Positions 33,747 through 43,016 of a DNA stretch of 64,000 bases are shown piece by piece. The stretch's first letter is position 1, and each line of letters starts with the position of its first letter. The DNA lies in NCBI RefSeq assembly GCF_017948245.1, contig NZ_CP072865.1:2939501-3003500 (forward strand). The letters run 5' to 3'. Both the position numbers and the translations under genes were made by a program. The DNA is from Rhizobium sp. NLR16a. Its GTDB lineage: Bacteria; Pseudomonadota; Alphaproteobacteria; Rhizobiales; Rhizobiaceae. Below the pieces are notes generated by a model, which was not told the origin of the DNA, did not search any database, and worked only from the letters and a program-made list of their open reading frames with translations.

Positions 33747-36004
33747 TCTTGCCCCTCCCCTGCGATGCAATCGACGAGGTAGCGGCGACCGCCGTCACCG
33801 GGCGCGAAGCGAAGGCCGTGGATATCGGTTTCGAAACCGGGGAATTTTCTGTCGAAGTCACGGGCGTAAAGCAGATAGTCCTGAATGGACTTCGTCGACT
33901 GGGTGATCCGTTCGCCCGGCATGATCAGCGGAATGCCGGGCGGATAGGGAACGATCATCACGGCAAGGATGCGATTCATGAGGTCGTCGATCTCGACGCT
34001 CTCGATCCGGCCCTTGACCAGCCGGTCATAAGCATCGGCCGGACGCAGTGCCATGTCGGGCAGGACCGTATACATTTCGCGCTGCGCCTTCGGCACGTCG
34101 TCCTTGCGATAGATCGCGTGGATCTGCTCGCAGAGATCTTTGAGCCCCATTCCGGCATAGGCTTCCGGATGTGCCGCGGCCAGTGCCGGCAGTGCGCGGG
34201 TCAATGGCGCATTGGCGTCATAGAGATCCTTGAAATTCAGCAGTTCGGTGACGAGCGTGCTCCACTTGCCGCGGGTGATACCCATCGAGAACAGCACGAG
34301 GAAGGAATAGAGGCCGGTCTTCTCGATCTCGATGCGCCGCGAGGACAGGAACTTGGTGACGACCGCCGCCGGAATGCCGTGATCATCCATCACGCCGCTG
34401 GCCGAGAGGCCCGGCGACAGGATGGTGACCTTGATCGGGTCGACCATGACATGGTTTTCGGCAAGGCCGGCAAAACCATGCCAGGCATCATCCGGCTTCA
34501 AGACCCAGTCGGCACGGGTGTCGGTCGGCGTCTGCCCGGCAATCGTCGGCTCCCAGACGTCGAACCACCAGGTGTCTTCCGTCTGTTTCCTCACCGCGTT
34601 CATCGCCCGGCGGAAGCTGATCGCCTCGTCGATCGTCTCCTGGATGAGCGCGCGTCCGGCCGGCTGCTCCATCATGGCGGCCGCGACATCGCAGGAGGCA
34701 ATGATGCCGTATTGCGGCGAGGTCGAGGTGTGCATCATGAAAGCTTCGTTGAAGCGGGTGATGTCGAGACGTTTGGTCTCGGCATGCTGGATATGGATCA
34801 TCGACGCCTGCGAAAGGGCGGCCAGCAGCTTGTGCGTCGATTGGGTGGCGAAGGTGATGGCGTTTTGCGACCGCGCAGGCTGATTCGACGAGATCGCGTG
34901 GAAGCCATCGTAGAATTCGTGGAAATTGGCGTAGGCGTACCAGGCTTCGTCGAAGTGCAGCACCTCGACCGCGTCGCCGAGCGACGCCTTGATGGCATCG
35001 ACATTGTAGCAGAGGCCGTCATAGGTCGAGTTGGTGATGACCATCAGCCGGACCTTGCCGCTGGTCTGCCCGGCAAAGGGGCTTGCGGCAATCTTGCCGG
35101 CAATCGACTCCGGCGTGAACTGGTCCTTCGAGATCGGACCGATGATACCGAGCCCGTTGCGCGAGGGCGTCAGATAGATGGGCGTCGCGCCCGTCATGAT
35201 CAGCGAATGCAGGATGGACTTGTGGCAATTGCGGTCGCAGAGCACGAGATCGCCGCGCGCCACCATGCCATGCCAGACGATCTTGTTGGCAGTCGAGGTG
35301 CCGCCGACGACAAAAAAGGTCTCATCGGTGCCGAAAATGCGTGCGGCATTGCGCTCCCCCTCGGCGATGGGACCGACATGATCCAGCAGCGAACCGACGC
35401 TGCCGACCGATACGGAGATATCGGATCGCAGCGTGTTTTCACCGAAGAACGTGTAGAAGAGCTGGCCCACTGGGCTCTTGCGAAACGCGACGCCGCCGCC
35501 ATGGCCGGGCGTATGCCACGAATAAGCGCCTTCCAGCGTATAATCCATCAGCGCCTTGAACATCGGCGGCGGCAGCCGCTCGAGATAATTGCGGGCTGCC
35601 TGCGCGATGGCGCGCGCCATGAATTCCGCCGAATCCTCGAACAGGCGGAAAAAGGCGTTGGCATGACGCAGAACCGCTGTCGGCACGTCTTCTGCGGTGG
35701 TGTCATCGCCGAACAGGAAAATCGGCAGCCGGTCATTTCTCTGCCGCTTTGCGGCGAGCACCTCTCCCAGCACCTGCCAGCGCGTCGTCTTGTCTTCGGT
35801 GCCGTCGACGGATACCAGCCAGCAGGACTCTGTATTGAAGACATGCACGAGACGGCGGGCGTCCTCATAGGAAACGCCGGAGACGATCCGGAACCCTTCC
35901 CTTTCAATGGCGGCGGCGAGATCGCGCATACCGCGTCCGGCTGCGCTCTTGCCGTCAAAATCCTCGTCGATAACGGCTATCGGAAATGCCGTCTGGAATT
36001 CCAT
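33743..36004 (-). CDS. Fold-type I arginine/lysine/ornithine decarboxylase (first gene)
   Basis: The 753-residue product is a paralogue of the next gene with the same three-part layout, but the two are clearly diverged. The PLP lysine lies in FATQSTHKLLAALSQ. Other conserved stretches are YSWHTPGHGGGVAFRKSPVG, VVGGTSTANKIVWHG, DRNCHKSILHSLIMTG, VLHFDEAWYAYANFH and MIVPYPPGIPLIMPGERI. The start has GGAGG five bases upstream. This is the first gene of an operon with the second decarboxylase, PotE-like antiporter and binding protein. A perfect FNR/FixK-type box lies 97-110 bases before its start. Arginine or ornithine is the likely substrate. Confidence 0.88.
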   Translation of the reverse strand: MEFQTAFPIAVIDEDFDGKSAAGRGMRDLAAAIEREGFRIVSGVSYEDARRLVHVFNTESCWLVSVDGTEDKTTRWQVLGEVLAAKRQRNDRLPIFLFGDDTTAEDVPTAVLRHANAFFRLFEDSAEFMARAIAQAARNYLERLPPPMFKALMDYTLEGAYSWHTPGHGGGVAFRKSPVGQLFYTFFGENTLRSDISVSVGSVGSLLDHVGPIAEGERNAARIFGTDETFFVVGGTSTANKIVWHGMVARGDLVLCDRNCHKSILHSLIMTGATPIYLTPSRNGLGIIGPISKDQFTPESIAGKIAASPFAGQTSGKVRLMVITNSTYDGLCYNVDAIKASLGDAVEVLHFDEAWYAYANFHEFYDGFHAISSNQPARSQNAITFATQSTHKLLAALSQASMIHIQHAETKRLDITRFNEAFMMHTSTSPQYGIIASCDVAAAMMEQPAGRALIQETIDEAISFRRAMNAVRKQTEDTWWFDVWEPTIAGQTPTDTRADWVLKPDDAWHGFAGLAENHVMVDPIKVTILSPGLSASGVMDDHGIPAAVVTKFLSSRRIEIEKTGLYSFLVLFSMGITRGKWSTLVTELLNFKDLYDANAPLTRALPALAAAHPEAYAGMGLKDLCEQIHAIYRKDDVPKAQREMYTVLPDMALRPADAYDRLVKGRIESVEIDDLMNRILAVMIVPYPPGIPLIMPGERITQSTKSIQDYLLYARDFDRKFPGFETDIHGLRFAPGDGGRRYLVDCIAGEGQE

Positions 36005-36100
36005 GCGTTCCTCCAGAACCTGACGTCAAGGCTACGGCCGCCGTGCAGACCGCGTGGATCTCAGGTTGAAGGATCGTACATGACGGGTCGTGCAGCGTCC

Positions 36101-36114
36101 TTGATTGCAATCAA
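36101..36114. promoter_or_regulatory. Perfect FNR/FixK-type box before decarboxylase operon
   Basis: TTGATTGCAATCAA matches the anaerobox consensus TTGAT-N4-ATCAA at all ten defined bases. It lies 97 bases upstream of the first decarboxylase start (36004), in the gap after the CDF transporter gene. It predicts induction at low oxygen by FnrN or FixK, possibly by the FixK-like protein encoded at 45018. Confidence 0.8.
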
Positions 36115-36164
36115 GGTGACGCGAAGCATTTCGATGTCGCCGAAGGACTTGGATTTTGATCAGG

Positions 36165-37091
36165 CTATTCGGCCCACTCCGCATCGGCGGTGAAGGCGAT
36201 CGTCAGCCAGCGATTGGCGCTTTCGTCGCCGATCGCGTTCCCGATCTCATCGCGGAGCGCGTCCCATTCCTCCACGGTCTTTGCCGGAAGCCCTTCAGGG
36301 ACGATGAAATAGAGTTCGATCTGCATCGCGCGGCCGACCCGGGCAACATAGGCTCGGTGCGAGAGGAAGCCGAGCCGGCGAACCGTTTCCGAGGCGACAC
36401 GATCGACATGCTCCTGGAGGTCGACAGGGGCGATCAGCAGGATCTCGGTGAACGCCCTCCAAACGGTGCCGATCGGAAGCGGGACCATGATGAGGCAGAC
36501 CAGCGCCAGAACCGCCGGGTCCATATAGCTGGCAAGCCAGGCAGCCGGCGTCGCCTGCGCGGCCATGCCGATCAGGAATGCAATGAGCAGGGCAAGCGCA
36601 ATGCCGCCCGACATGATCCAGGCCTTGATGTCCAGCGAGATGAAATCGGATTTGATGCGGGCGTTCAGCCTGACGCCGAGAAAGGCCATGGCGGCGCAAA
36701 CAAGCAGGGTCGCCGCAGAATAGGCGATCGCCATGCCGAAGCGCAGTTCGTGACCGCCGTTCAAGATGCTGATGATCGCGCTGATCAGCGCATAGATGCC
36801 AACTGTCATCAACAGGCAGCCGTTGAGCATCAGCACGATGGGCTCGAGATGCCAGAAACCCATGGTGAAGCGGTTCCGGATTCTGCCGGACCGAGCGTCG
36901 CTCTGCGTCGATTTCAGGATCAGGCTCGAAACCCAGAGCGCAAGTCCGGTCATCGCCGCATCGGCCAGCGAATAGACGCCGTCGAAGGCGATCGAGAAAG
37001 AGCCGGAAAGAATGCCGAAGACGACCCCGAGCGTTGCCACCACGACGGTCGCCGCGATCGATATCCGGAGAAACCCCTGCTCGCTCAGCAT
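36165..37091 (-). CDS. Cation diffusion facilitator family transporter
   Basis: The 308-residue membrane protein has the CDF topology of about six helices. The second helix carries the metal-site aspartates (FSIAFDGVYSLADAAM, about residue 34), and the fifth carries FISLDIKAWIMSGG. The cytoplasmic C-terminal domain (VDRVASETVRRLGFLSHRAYVARVGRAMQIELYF) resembles the ferredoxin-like fold of the family. Usual substrates are Zn2+, Fe2+ or Mn2+, exported against protons. The second metal pair here is DxxxW rather than HxxxD, so specificity is open. It is monocistronic; the FNR-type box lies just past its stop and serves the next gene. Confidence 0.83.
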   Translation of the reverse strand: MLSEQGFLRISIAATVVVATLGVVFGILSGSFSIAFDGVYSLADAAMTGLALWVSSLILKSTQSDARSGRIRNRFTMGFWHLEPIVLMLNGCLLMTVGIYALISAIISILNGGHELRFGMAIAYSAATLLVCAAMAFLGVRLNARIKSDFISLDIKAWIMSGGIALALLIAFLIGMAAQATPAAWLASYMDPAVLALVCLIMVPLPIGTVWRAFTEILLIAPVDLQEHVDRVASETVRRLGFLSHRAYVARVGRAMQIELYFIVPEGLPAKTVEEWDALRDEIGNAIGDESANRWLTIAFTADAEWAE

Positions 37092-37188
37092 CGTCGACCC
37101 CGCCTCCGCTTCGGCCCGTCATGCGACATGCTTTAGCAGCTTTATCCCGATGACGAAGGTAGTCTAGGCCAGCCCGGCGGACTACGCA

Positions 37189-37202
37189 TTGATCCGGATT
37201 GC
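37189..37202. promoter_or_regulatory. Weak FNR/FixK half-box before APC permease
   Basis: TTGATCCGGATTGC has one perfect half (TTGAT), but its second half agrees with ATCAA at only two of five positions. It lies 88-101 bases before the permease start, a spacing like that of the other boxes. It is only suggestive. Confidence 0.25.
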
Positions 37203-37289
37203 GGCAGCCGGTTTTTGCAACGACAATTGCGGTGTGATGGCGGTCCGCAGAGACATTGGCTCCGGGCAGCCGTCTCTCGGGGGAAGCTC

Positions 37290-38657
37290 ATGACGACGTC
37301 GCCAAATGGCAAGAGCCTCGGACTTGCTGCCTGCACCGCCATCGTGGTCGGCAATATGGTGGGATCGGGCTTTTATCTTTCACCGGCCGCGGTCGCGCCC
37401 TATGGCAACCTTGCGATTGTCGTCTGGATCGTCATGGGCGCCGGCGCGATTTGCCTGGGTCTGACCTTCGCGCGCCTGGCGAGCCTCGTGCCCGCTGTCG
37501 GCGGCCCCTATGCCTATACCAGGCTCGCCTATGGCGATTTCGCCGGCTTTCTGATCGCCTGGGGCTACTGGATATCAATATGGACATCGCTGCCCGTCAT
37601 CGCGATTGCCTTTGCCGGCGTGATGGTCGATCTCTTCCCTGCCCTCGCCAATCGCTTCGCCGCGACCGTGCTGACGCTCGGCGTGATCTGGGCGGTCGTG
37701 CTCGTCAATCTTCGCGGTGTTCACGCGGCGGGTGTCTTCGCGCAGGTGACGACCTACGCCAAGTTGCTGCCTTTCGGCGCCGTTGCCATTATCGGCCTTC
37801 TCTACATCGATCCGTCGCATTTCGCCGAATTCAATCCAAGCGGTCAGCCGCTGCTGCAGTCCTTTGCGACACTGGCGCCTCTCACCATGTTTGCCTATCT
37901 GGGGCTGGAATCGGCTACGGTTCCGGCCGGCGACGTGGAGAATGCGGAGCGGACAATCCCACGATCGACCGTGCTCGGTATCTCCATCGCCGCTGCCCTT
38001 TATGTGTTCGGCACGATCGTGGTGATGGGCCTCGTGCCGCGTGAACAGCTCGTTAAGTCGGTTGCGCCATTTTCCCAGGCGGCAGGGATCATGTGGGGAC
38101 GCCCCGGCGAGTTGGCGATCTCGCTTGCAGTCCTCGTGTCCTCCATTGGCGCGCTCAACGGCTGGACCTTGCTGATGGGGCAGGTTCCGATGGCTGCCGC
38201 CCGCGACGGGCTATTTCCGCCGCTTTTTGCCCGGCTTTCCCCGCGGGGCGTGCCGGCATGGGGCATGACCATCTCGGCCTTGTTCGCAACGCTCCTCGTG
38301 CTCGTCCAGGCGCTCGGCTCCGAAGGCTTTGCCGCCGTCTATCGGCTGATGGTCGGGCTCAGTACCATGGCCGCCGTCGTTCCCTATGCTTTCTGCGCGC
38401 TTGCCAGAAGCCTCATTGCGGGCGTGTCTGATGGGCGGATGCCGCGGGTCAGCGCGATCGAGCTTATCGCGTTCGTCTTTGCGATCTTCACCCTTTACGG
38501 CTCCGGCGCCGAACCGGTGCTCTACGGCCTCGTGCTGCTGATGCTCGGCATCCCGGTCTATGTCTGGCAAAGACGCAATGCGGCCGGCGCGACGGACAAG
38601 GAGACGGCCGCGAGCGCCGTAACGCAACCGCTCCCGTCTCAGGACAAGTTTGCCTGA
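37290..38657 (+). CDS. AdiC-like amino acid/polyamine antiporter (APC family)
   Basis: The 455-residue product has twelve predicted helices. Helix 1 reads CTAIVVGNMVGSGFYLSP, which fits the GSG-containing substrate motif of AdiC/ArcD-type exchangers. GGPYAYTRLAYGDFAGFLIAWGYWISIWTSLPV and MFAYLGLESATVPAGDVENAERTIPRST are also characteristic of basic amino acid antiporters. I use the ATG at 37290 with GGGGGAAGC before it. Next to arcABC and the decarboxylases it most likely exchanges arginine for ornithine or agmatine. It converges on arcC, and both stop codons lie in one hairpin (38652-38675). Confidence 0.84.
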   Translation: MTTSPNGKSLGLAACTAIVVGNMVGSGFYLSPAAVAPYGNLAIVVWIVMGAGAICLGLTFARLASLVPAVGGPYAYTRLAYGDFAGFLIAWGYWISIWTSLPVIAIAFAGVMVDLFPALANRFAATVLTLGVIWAVVLVNLRGVHAAGVFAQVTTYAKLLPFGAVAIIGLLYIDPSHFAEFNPSGQPLLQSFATLAPLTMFAYLGLESATVPAGDVENAERTIPRSTVLGISIAAALYVFGTIVVMGLVPREQLVKSVAPFSQAAGIMWGRPGELAISLAVLVSSIGALNGWTLLMGQVPMAAARDGLFPPLFARLSPRGVPAWGMTISALFATLLVLVQALGSEGFAAVYRLMVGLSTMAAVVPYAFCALARSLIAGVSDGRMPRVSAIELIAFVFAIFTLYGSGAEPVLYGLVLLMLGIPVYVWQRRNAAGATDKETAASAVTQPLPSQDKFA

Positions 38658-38675
38658 CGGACCACGCCGTCAGGC
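38652..38675. terminator. Shared hairpin containing both convergent stop codons
   Basis: GCCTGACGG (38652-38660) and CCGTCAGGC (38667-38675) form a perfect 9-bp stem with the loop ACCACG. The permease stop TGA lies in the left arm, and the arcC stop (TCA on this strand) lies in the right arm. There is no T-run, so termination may need Rho or the collision of two transcripts. Confidence 0.5.
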
Positions 38676-39608
38676 GTGCCAGCTCAAGGTGTCAAAACGC
38701 TCGTTGATGATCGTCCCACGGTCGCCGCGAACCATCCCGGCAATATCGGCAAGGGTGCCAATTGCGGCCGTCTTGCCGTTTGCCCGTGCAAAATGGCAGG
38801 CAGCATCGACCTTCGGTCCCATCGAGCCGGCCGGGAAGGAGAACTGGTCGAGATCGCCGGGACGAGCGCAATGGATCGCCTTTTGGGACGGCTTGCCCCA
38901 ATCGACACAGACAGCCTCGGCATCCGTTGCCATGATCAAGAGATCGGCATCAAGTTCGCGCGCCAGCAGTTCCGAGCACAGATCCTTGTCGATCACGGCT
39001 TCGATGCCGATCAGCTTCCGATCGGCGCCCTTCTCGTACATCGTTGGAATACCGCCGCCGCCAGCGCAGATGACGATGGTGCGCTGCTCCAGAAGCCAGC
39101 GGACGGGCCGGATCTCGAAGATGCGCTTCGGCGCCGGCGAGGCGACAACGCGTCGCCATTTTTCGCCGTCCTGCTTGAAGATCCAGCCTTTTTCCCCACG
39201 AATCCGATCCGCCTCGCCCTTGTCGTAGACCGGCCCGACGAACTTGGTGGGGTTCTGGAAACCGGGATCTTCGGCGTCGACTTCCACCATGGTGAGAAGT
39301 GTCGCTAAGGGCTGCTCGAACGGCAGGAGGTTGCCGAGTTCCTGTTCCAGCATATAGCCGATCATGCCTTCGGTCTCGGCGCCGAGAACATCGAGCGGAT
39401 AGGCCTCTTCTGGTTTGTAGGCCGCTCCCTGGAGCGCGAGCAGCCCGACCTGCGGACCGTTGCCGTGGGTGACGACGATCTCATGTTCGGCCGCCAGTGG
39501 CGCGATCGCCTCAGCGGCGGTGCGCGCATTTCGCCTCTGGGTATCGGCGGTCATCGCTTCCCCGCGCCGGAGAAGCGCATTGCCGCCAAGCGCAATGACC
39601 ACACGCAT
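38670..39608 (-). CDS. arcC: Carbamate kinase
   Basis: The 312-residue product starts [16 protein letters not shown], the carbamate kinase N-terminal signature. It continues with [76 protein letters not shown] and [17 protein letters not shown], all conserved in the family. It converts carbamoyl phosphate and ADP to ATP, CO2 and ammonia, the energy-yielding last step of the arginine deiminase pathway. It begins one base after the arcB stop, so translation is coupled. Length and motifs indicate an intact enzyme. Confidence 0.95.
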   Translation of the reverse strand: MRVVIALGGNALLRRGEAMTADTQRRNARTAAEAIAPLAAEHEIVVTHGNGPQVGLLALQGAAYKPEEAYPLDVLGAETEGMIGYMLEQELGNLLPFEQPLATLLTMVEVDAEDPGFQNPTKFVGPVYDKGEADRIRGEKGWIFKQDGEKWRRVVASPAPKRIFEIRPVRWLLEQRTIVICAGGGGIPTMYEKGADRKLIGIEAVIDKDLCSELLARELDADLLIMATDAEAVCVDWGKPSQKAIHCARPGDLDQFSFPAGSMGPKVDAACHFARANGKTAAIGTLADIAGMVRGDRGTIINERFDTLSWHA

Positions 39609-39609
39609 G

Positions 39610-40614
39610 CTAATCTCCCAACGTGGCGACAAGCAGTGCCTTGATCGTATGCAGACGGTTCTCCGCCTGCTCGAAGGCGACATTGGCCTCGGACTCGAAC
39701 ACGTCGTTGGTGACTTCGAGGCCGTTGTCCATGCCGTAATCTTCGGCGATCTGCTTGCCGAGTGTGGTTTCGGTGTCGTGGAACGCCGGCAGGCAATGCA
39801 TGAATTTGGTCTGCGGATTGCCTGTCGCCTTCATCAAGTCCTGGTTGACCTGGTAGGGCGTGAGCAGCTTGATGCGTTCGCGCCAGACGTCTTTCGGCTC
39901 GCCCATCGAAACCCAGACGTCGGTGTGGATGAAATCGACGCCCTTGACGGCCTCGTTGGGATCTTCGGTGACCAGCAGCCGCGCGCCCGAGGCCTGCTGC
40001 AAATCCCTGGCGATCTTCATATATTCTTCTGAAGGCCACAGCGACCGCGGGCCGCAGATGCGCACATCCATGCCGAGCAGGCAACCGACGATCAGCAGGG
40101 AATGCCCCATATTCGAGCGGGTGTCGCCGACATAGGCATATTTGATCTCAGCGATCGGCTTGTCACTGTGTTCGCGCATGGTCATGACGTCGGCGATCAT
40201 CTGCGTCGGATGATATTCGTCGGTCAGGCCGTTGTAGACAGGCACCCCGGCGTATTTTGCCAGCGTCTCTACGCCTTTCTGTGCCGAGCCGCGATATTCG
40301 ATCGCATCATACATGCGCCCCAGCACCCGCGCCGTGTCCTTGAAGGATTCCTTGTGGCCGATCTGTGAGCCGGATGGATCGAGATAGGTCACGTTGGCGC
40401 CCTGGTCCGAGCAGGCCACTTCGAAGGCGCATCGCGTTCTCGTCGAGGTTTTCTCGAAGATCAGGCAGATTTCCTTGCCCTTCAGATGCTCCTGCTCGGT
40501 GCGGGCATATTTGGCCCGCTTCAGGTCGCGGGCGAGATCGAGGAGATAGCGGAATTCCCGCGGCGTATAGTCCTGCACGGTCAGAAGCGATCGATTGCGC
40601 AGATTGAAACTCAT
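39610..40614 (-). CDS. arcB: Ornithine carbamoyltransferase, catabolic
   Basis: The 334-residue product has the carbamoyl phosphate site [15 protein letters not shown], the segment GQ-like [39 protein letters not shown], the ornithine loop [16 protein letters not shown] and the catalytic MHCLPAFHD motif. Its length and the [20 protein letters not shown] end fit the catabolic, ArcB-type subgroup. It phosphorolyses citrulline to ornithine and carbamoyl phosphate. It lies between arcA (36 bases upstream) and arcC (one base downstream). GGAGC precedes the ATG. Confidence 0.95.
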   Translation of the reverse strand: MSFNLRNRSLLTVQDYTPREFRYLLDLARDLKRAKYARTEQEHLKGKEICLIFEKTSTRTRCAFEVACSDQGANVTYLDPSGSQIGHKESFKDTARVLGRMYDAIEYRGSAQKGVETLAKYAGVPVYNGLTDEYHPTQMIADVMTMREHSDKPIAEIKYAYVGDTRSNMGHSLLIVGCLLGMDVRICGPRSLWPSEEYMKIARDLQQASGARLLVTEDPNEAVKGVDFIHTDVWVSMGEPKDVWRERIKLLTPYQVNQDLMKATGNPQTKFMHCLPAFHDTETTLGKQIAEDYGMDNGLEVTNDVFESEANVAFEQAENRLHTIKALLVATLGD

Positions 40615-40650
40615 GGTCTTGCTCCGTCGTCTGGTTCGTGGATGGAAAGG

Positions 40651-41880
40651 TCAGTAAGCGGGGTCGCGCCAGATTGGGCATGTCATGCAGTGCCCGCCAC
40701 CACGCCCACGTCCGAGTTCGGAGCCGCGAATGGTGATGACCTCGATACCTGCCTTGCGCAGCAGCGTATTCGTGTAGGTGTTGCGGTCGTAGGCGACGAC
40801 GACACCGGGTTCGAGTGCAACGACATTGTTGCCGTCGTCCCATTGTTCGCGTTCGGCCTGATAGGAATTGCCGCCGGTCTCGACGGTTCGCAGCTTCGGC
40901 AGATCGAGCGCTTCGGCGACGACATCGAGCATCGGCTTGCTTTCGGGATGGATCTCGAATGTGCCGTCGTCGTCCTTGGGATGCATGCTGTAGCAGCGGA
41001 TCTGGTCGACCACCTCGGCAAACAGCGTGACGACGTCACGGTCGCAGAAGCTGAAAACAGTATCGAGATGCATGGCCGCGCGGCTCTTTGGCATCAGGCA
41101 GCCGATCACCCGTTTCGCCGCCTTGCTTCTGAAAAGGGCCTGAGCCACCTGGCCGACGGCCTGATAGGTGGTGCGCTCGCCCATGCCGATCAGCACCGTG
41201 CCGTTGCCGATCGGCATGACGTCGCCGCCTTCCATCGAGGCGTTGGCGAATTGATGGTCGGCATCACCCCACCAGATCTGGAAATCGCCGCCCTGGAAGA
41301 TCGGATGAAACTTGTAGATGGCACGCTGGACCAATGTCTCGGCGCGTCTCGCCGGCCAGAACATCGGATTGCAGGTCACGCCGTTATAAATCCAGCACGA
41401 AGGGTCGCGTTGAAACAGCGTGTTGGGGATCGGTGGGATGACGAAATCGCTTTCCGGCAAGGCGCTGAGCATCAATGCCTTGGCTTTGACATCGGGCAGG
41501 TCGGCAATCGCGATGCCGCCGATCATGAATGCGGCAAGCTGTGTGGACGGCATTTCGTCGAGCCATGGCCGCATCGCCTCGGCAACCTGCGAGCCAAGCA
41601 CGTTCGGGGTTATGCGCCGGTCGAGGATGAAATCGCGCGCCTGCTTGTTTGAGAGCGTCTGACCGAGCAGATCGTGGAGCTCGAGAACCTCGACTCCCCT
41701 TTCCTGCATCTTCAGGACGAAGTCATAGTGGTCCTTCTGCGCCTCATGGACCCAGATAACATCGTCAAAAAGAAGATCATGGCAGTTTGCAGGCGTCAGG
41801 CGCTGATGAGCCAAGGATGGTCGGCAGACCATGACGGTTCTCAGCTTTCCGACCTCAGAATGAACACCGAAACCACGCAT
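40651..41880 (-). CDS. arcA: Arginine deiminase
   Basis: The 409-residue product carries the full set of deiminase motifs: [26 protein letters not shown] at the N-terminus, [38 protein letters not shown], the HLDTVF histidine, and the nucleophilic cysteine in [18 protein letters not shown] at the end. It hydrolyses arginine to citrulline and ammonia. GGAGG precedes the start. It is the first gene of the arcABC operon. A near-consensus FNR/FixK box is centred about 79 bases upstream, so low-oxygen induction is likely. Confidence 0.96.
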   Translation of the reverse strand: MRGFGVHSEVGKLRTVMVCRPSLAHQRLTPANCHDLLFDDVIWVHEAQKDHYDFVLKMQERGVEVLELHDLLGQTLSNKQARDFILDRRITPNVLGSQVAEAMRPWLDEMPSTQLAAFMIGGIAIADLPDVKAKALMLSALPESDFVIPPIPNTLFQRDPSCWIYNGVTCNPMFWPARRAETLVQRAIYKFHPIFQGGDFQIWWGDADHQFANASMEGGDVMPIGNGTVLIGMGERTTYQAVGQVAQALFRSKAAKRVIGCLMPKSRAAMHLDTVFSFCDRDVVTLFAEVVDQIRCYSMHPKDDDGTFEIHPESKPMLDVVAEALDLPKLRTVETGGNSYQAEREQWDDGNNVVALEPGVVVAYDRNTYTNTLLRKAGIEVITIRGSELGRGRGGGHCMTCPIWRDPAY

Positions 41881-41951
41881 GTGGTCCTCCTTCCAGCCAT
41901 CGCCGGCTCTTTGAACAGCATCAGATTATTTTGGCCGGTCCACTCATGTCA

Positions 41952-41965
41952 TTGATTGCAGACAA
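41952..41965. promoter_or_regulatory. FNR/FixK-type box before arcABC
   Basis: TTGATTGCAGACAA matches the anaerobox at eight of ten defined bases and shares the first nine bases with the perfect box at 36101. It lies 72-85 bases upstream of the arcA start, a distance compatible with a class II activator site near -41 and a short leader. Confidence 0.6.
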
Positions 41966-42019
41966 GGTGCGGTGCAGCATTTGACTCCGGTGCCGCCCAG
42001 CACGTTGAAATGCCGTCGC

Positions 42020-42229
42020 TCAGTGAAGATCCGACCTATCGTCTTGCCGTATCTGCCATGCGCGCCAATGGGTGGGATGAACGTCCAGCATCTCGCCTGT
42101 CAGGGCATTGGCCCATCCCCTTGCCAGGCGCTGGCAGGGAAAAACCAGCGCGTGGATACCATCGCCGTCGATGACGGCGAGTTCGATATCCTCTTCGAAT
42201 GGAGCTTCGACGACCAACCGCCACTTCAC
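42020..42229 (-). CDS. Small conserved hypothetical protein
   Basis: From the GTG at 42229 (GGGAGG five bases upstream) the product has 69 residues. It contains the pattern LVVEAPFEEDIELAVIDGDGIHALVFPCQRLARGW and a tail DVHPTHWRAW. I know small rhizobial proteins of this kind, with no assigned function. Longer ATG starts exist up to 42352, but they lack ribosome sites and add unlikely sequence. It has no signal or membrane helix. It lies between the arc operon leader and a secreted-protein gene. Confidence 0.6.
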   Translation of the reverse strand: MKWRLVVEAPFEEDIELAVIDGDGIHALVFPCQRLARGWANALTGEMLDVHPTHWRAWQIRQDDRSDLH

Positions 42230-42399
42230 CGAACCCTCCCCGATCGTGCACGAGCGTCGACTGGATACGGGGCTGTTCTTAGGCAGGCCGGTCGCTCGCC
42301 CGGCATTGGTTCCCCAGCCGGCGCTTGGTGGGCGGCGGCGCAACGACATCATTGTTCCGCCCTTCCGTTAGAAGATGAGGTCCTGGGCTCCAGCAACAC

Positions 42400-42750
42400 T
42401 CATTCAATATAGAAGGTCAGGTTGCCGTTGCGGGCGCGCGTCACCCATTCTATTTGGTTGGGCGTCAGCTTCTTGGCCTTCAGTTGCTGGACGAGCCACG
42501 TGTTGGAACGGATAGCCGCCCGGATTTCCTTCACATGTTCTTCGCTACCAGGCGAAGGCATGGAGCCAACTTCAACCGCAGTTCGAAAGCTGACGATTGA
42601 AAACCGCTTGTTGTGATAGGTTTTGATGTGCCCCGGCAGGCTTTCGGCCCAGTTCATGCGCCGGTATTCCTTGCGGGTCTGCTGGGCGTCGACAGGCGCC
42701 GCAACCAACGCCGCGGTCGCAATGGCGATAGCAAGGGCAATCTTCTTCAT
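42400..42750 (-). CDS. Small secreted protein with upstream FNR-type box
   Basis: The 116-residue product starts with a Sec signal (MKKIALAIAIATAALVAAPVDAQ), giving a mature protein of about 93 residues. The mature part is basic and has segments WAESLPGHIKTYHNKRFSIVSFRTAVEVG and TWLVQQLKAKKLTPNQIEWVTRA. GAGGAGCAGGAAG precedes the ATG at 42750. The family is not recognised. Its interest lies in the FNR/FixK-type box at 42818-42831, which places it in the same predicted regulon as the arc and decarboxylase operons. Confidence 0.72.
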   Translation of the reverse strand: MKKIALAIAIATAALVAAPVDAQQTRKEYRRMNWAESLPGHIKTYHNKRFSIVSFRTAVEVGSMPSPGSEEHVKEIRAAIRSNTWLVQQLKAKKLTPNQIEWVTRARNGNLTFYIE

Positions 42751-42817
42751 CTTCCTGCTCCTCAAGTGGCCGTGTGCCCATTGCCTGCCAGAGTAGCGGA
42801 AGAGTGAGCTCGCGGCA

Positions 42818-42831
42818 TTGAGCCGGATCAA
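42818..42831. promoter_or_regulatory. FNR/FixK-type box before small secreted protein gene
   Basis: TTGAGCCGGATCAA matches the anaerobox TTGAT-N4-ATCAA at nine of ten defined bases. It lies 68-81 bases before the start at 42750, the same geometry as the box upstream of arcA. Confidence 0.6.
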
Positions 42832-43016
42832 TGGAGGGAGCCGAACCAAAAACTTAAGGCAGGTCAGGCTTTTCGGCTGTCACTGGCACGGAGATACCCA
42901 TAGAGGCTACGCGATACTACACCGACCCCTTTCCCAAAGGTGGTAATCTCAAGTCCTTGTGAGGGGCAAAGAGCCCGTCAAGGGGCTGACCGGCTCAAAG
43001 GGCGGAGGAAACCATC

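Noticed and set aside
31404..37136. Very long plus-strand ORFs (724, 827 and 326 codons) opposite the decarboxylase and CDF genes
   Set aside because: Open antisense frames of this kind are expected in high-GC DNA. The minus strand carries PLP-site motifs and good starts.
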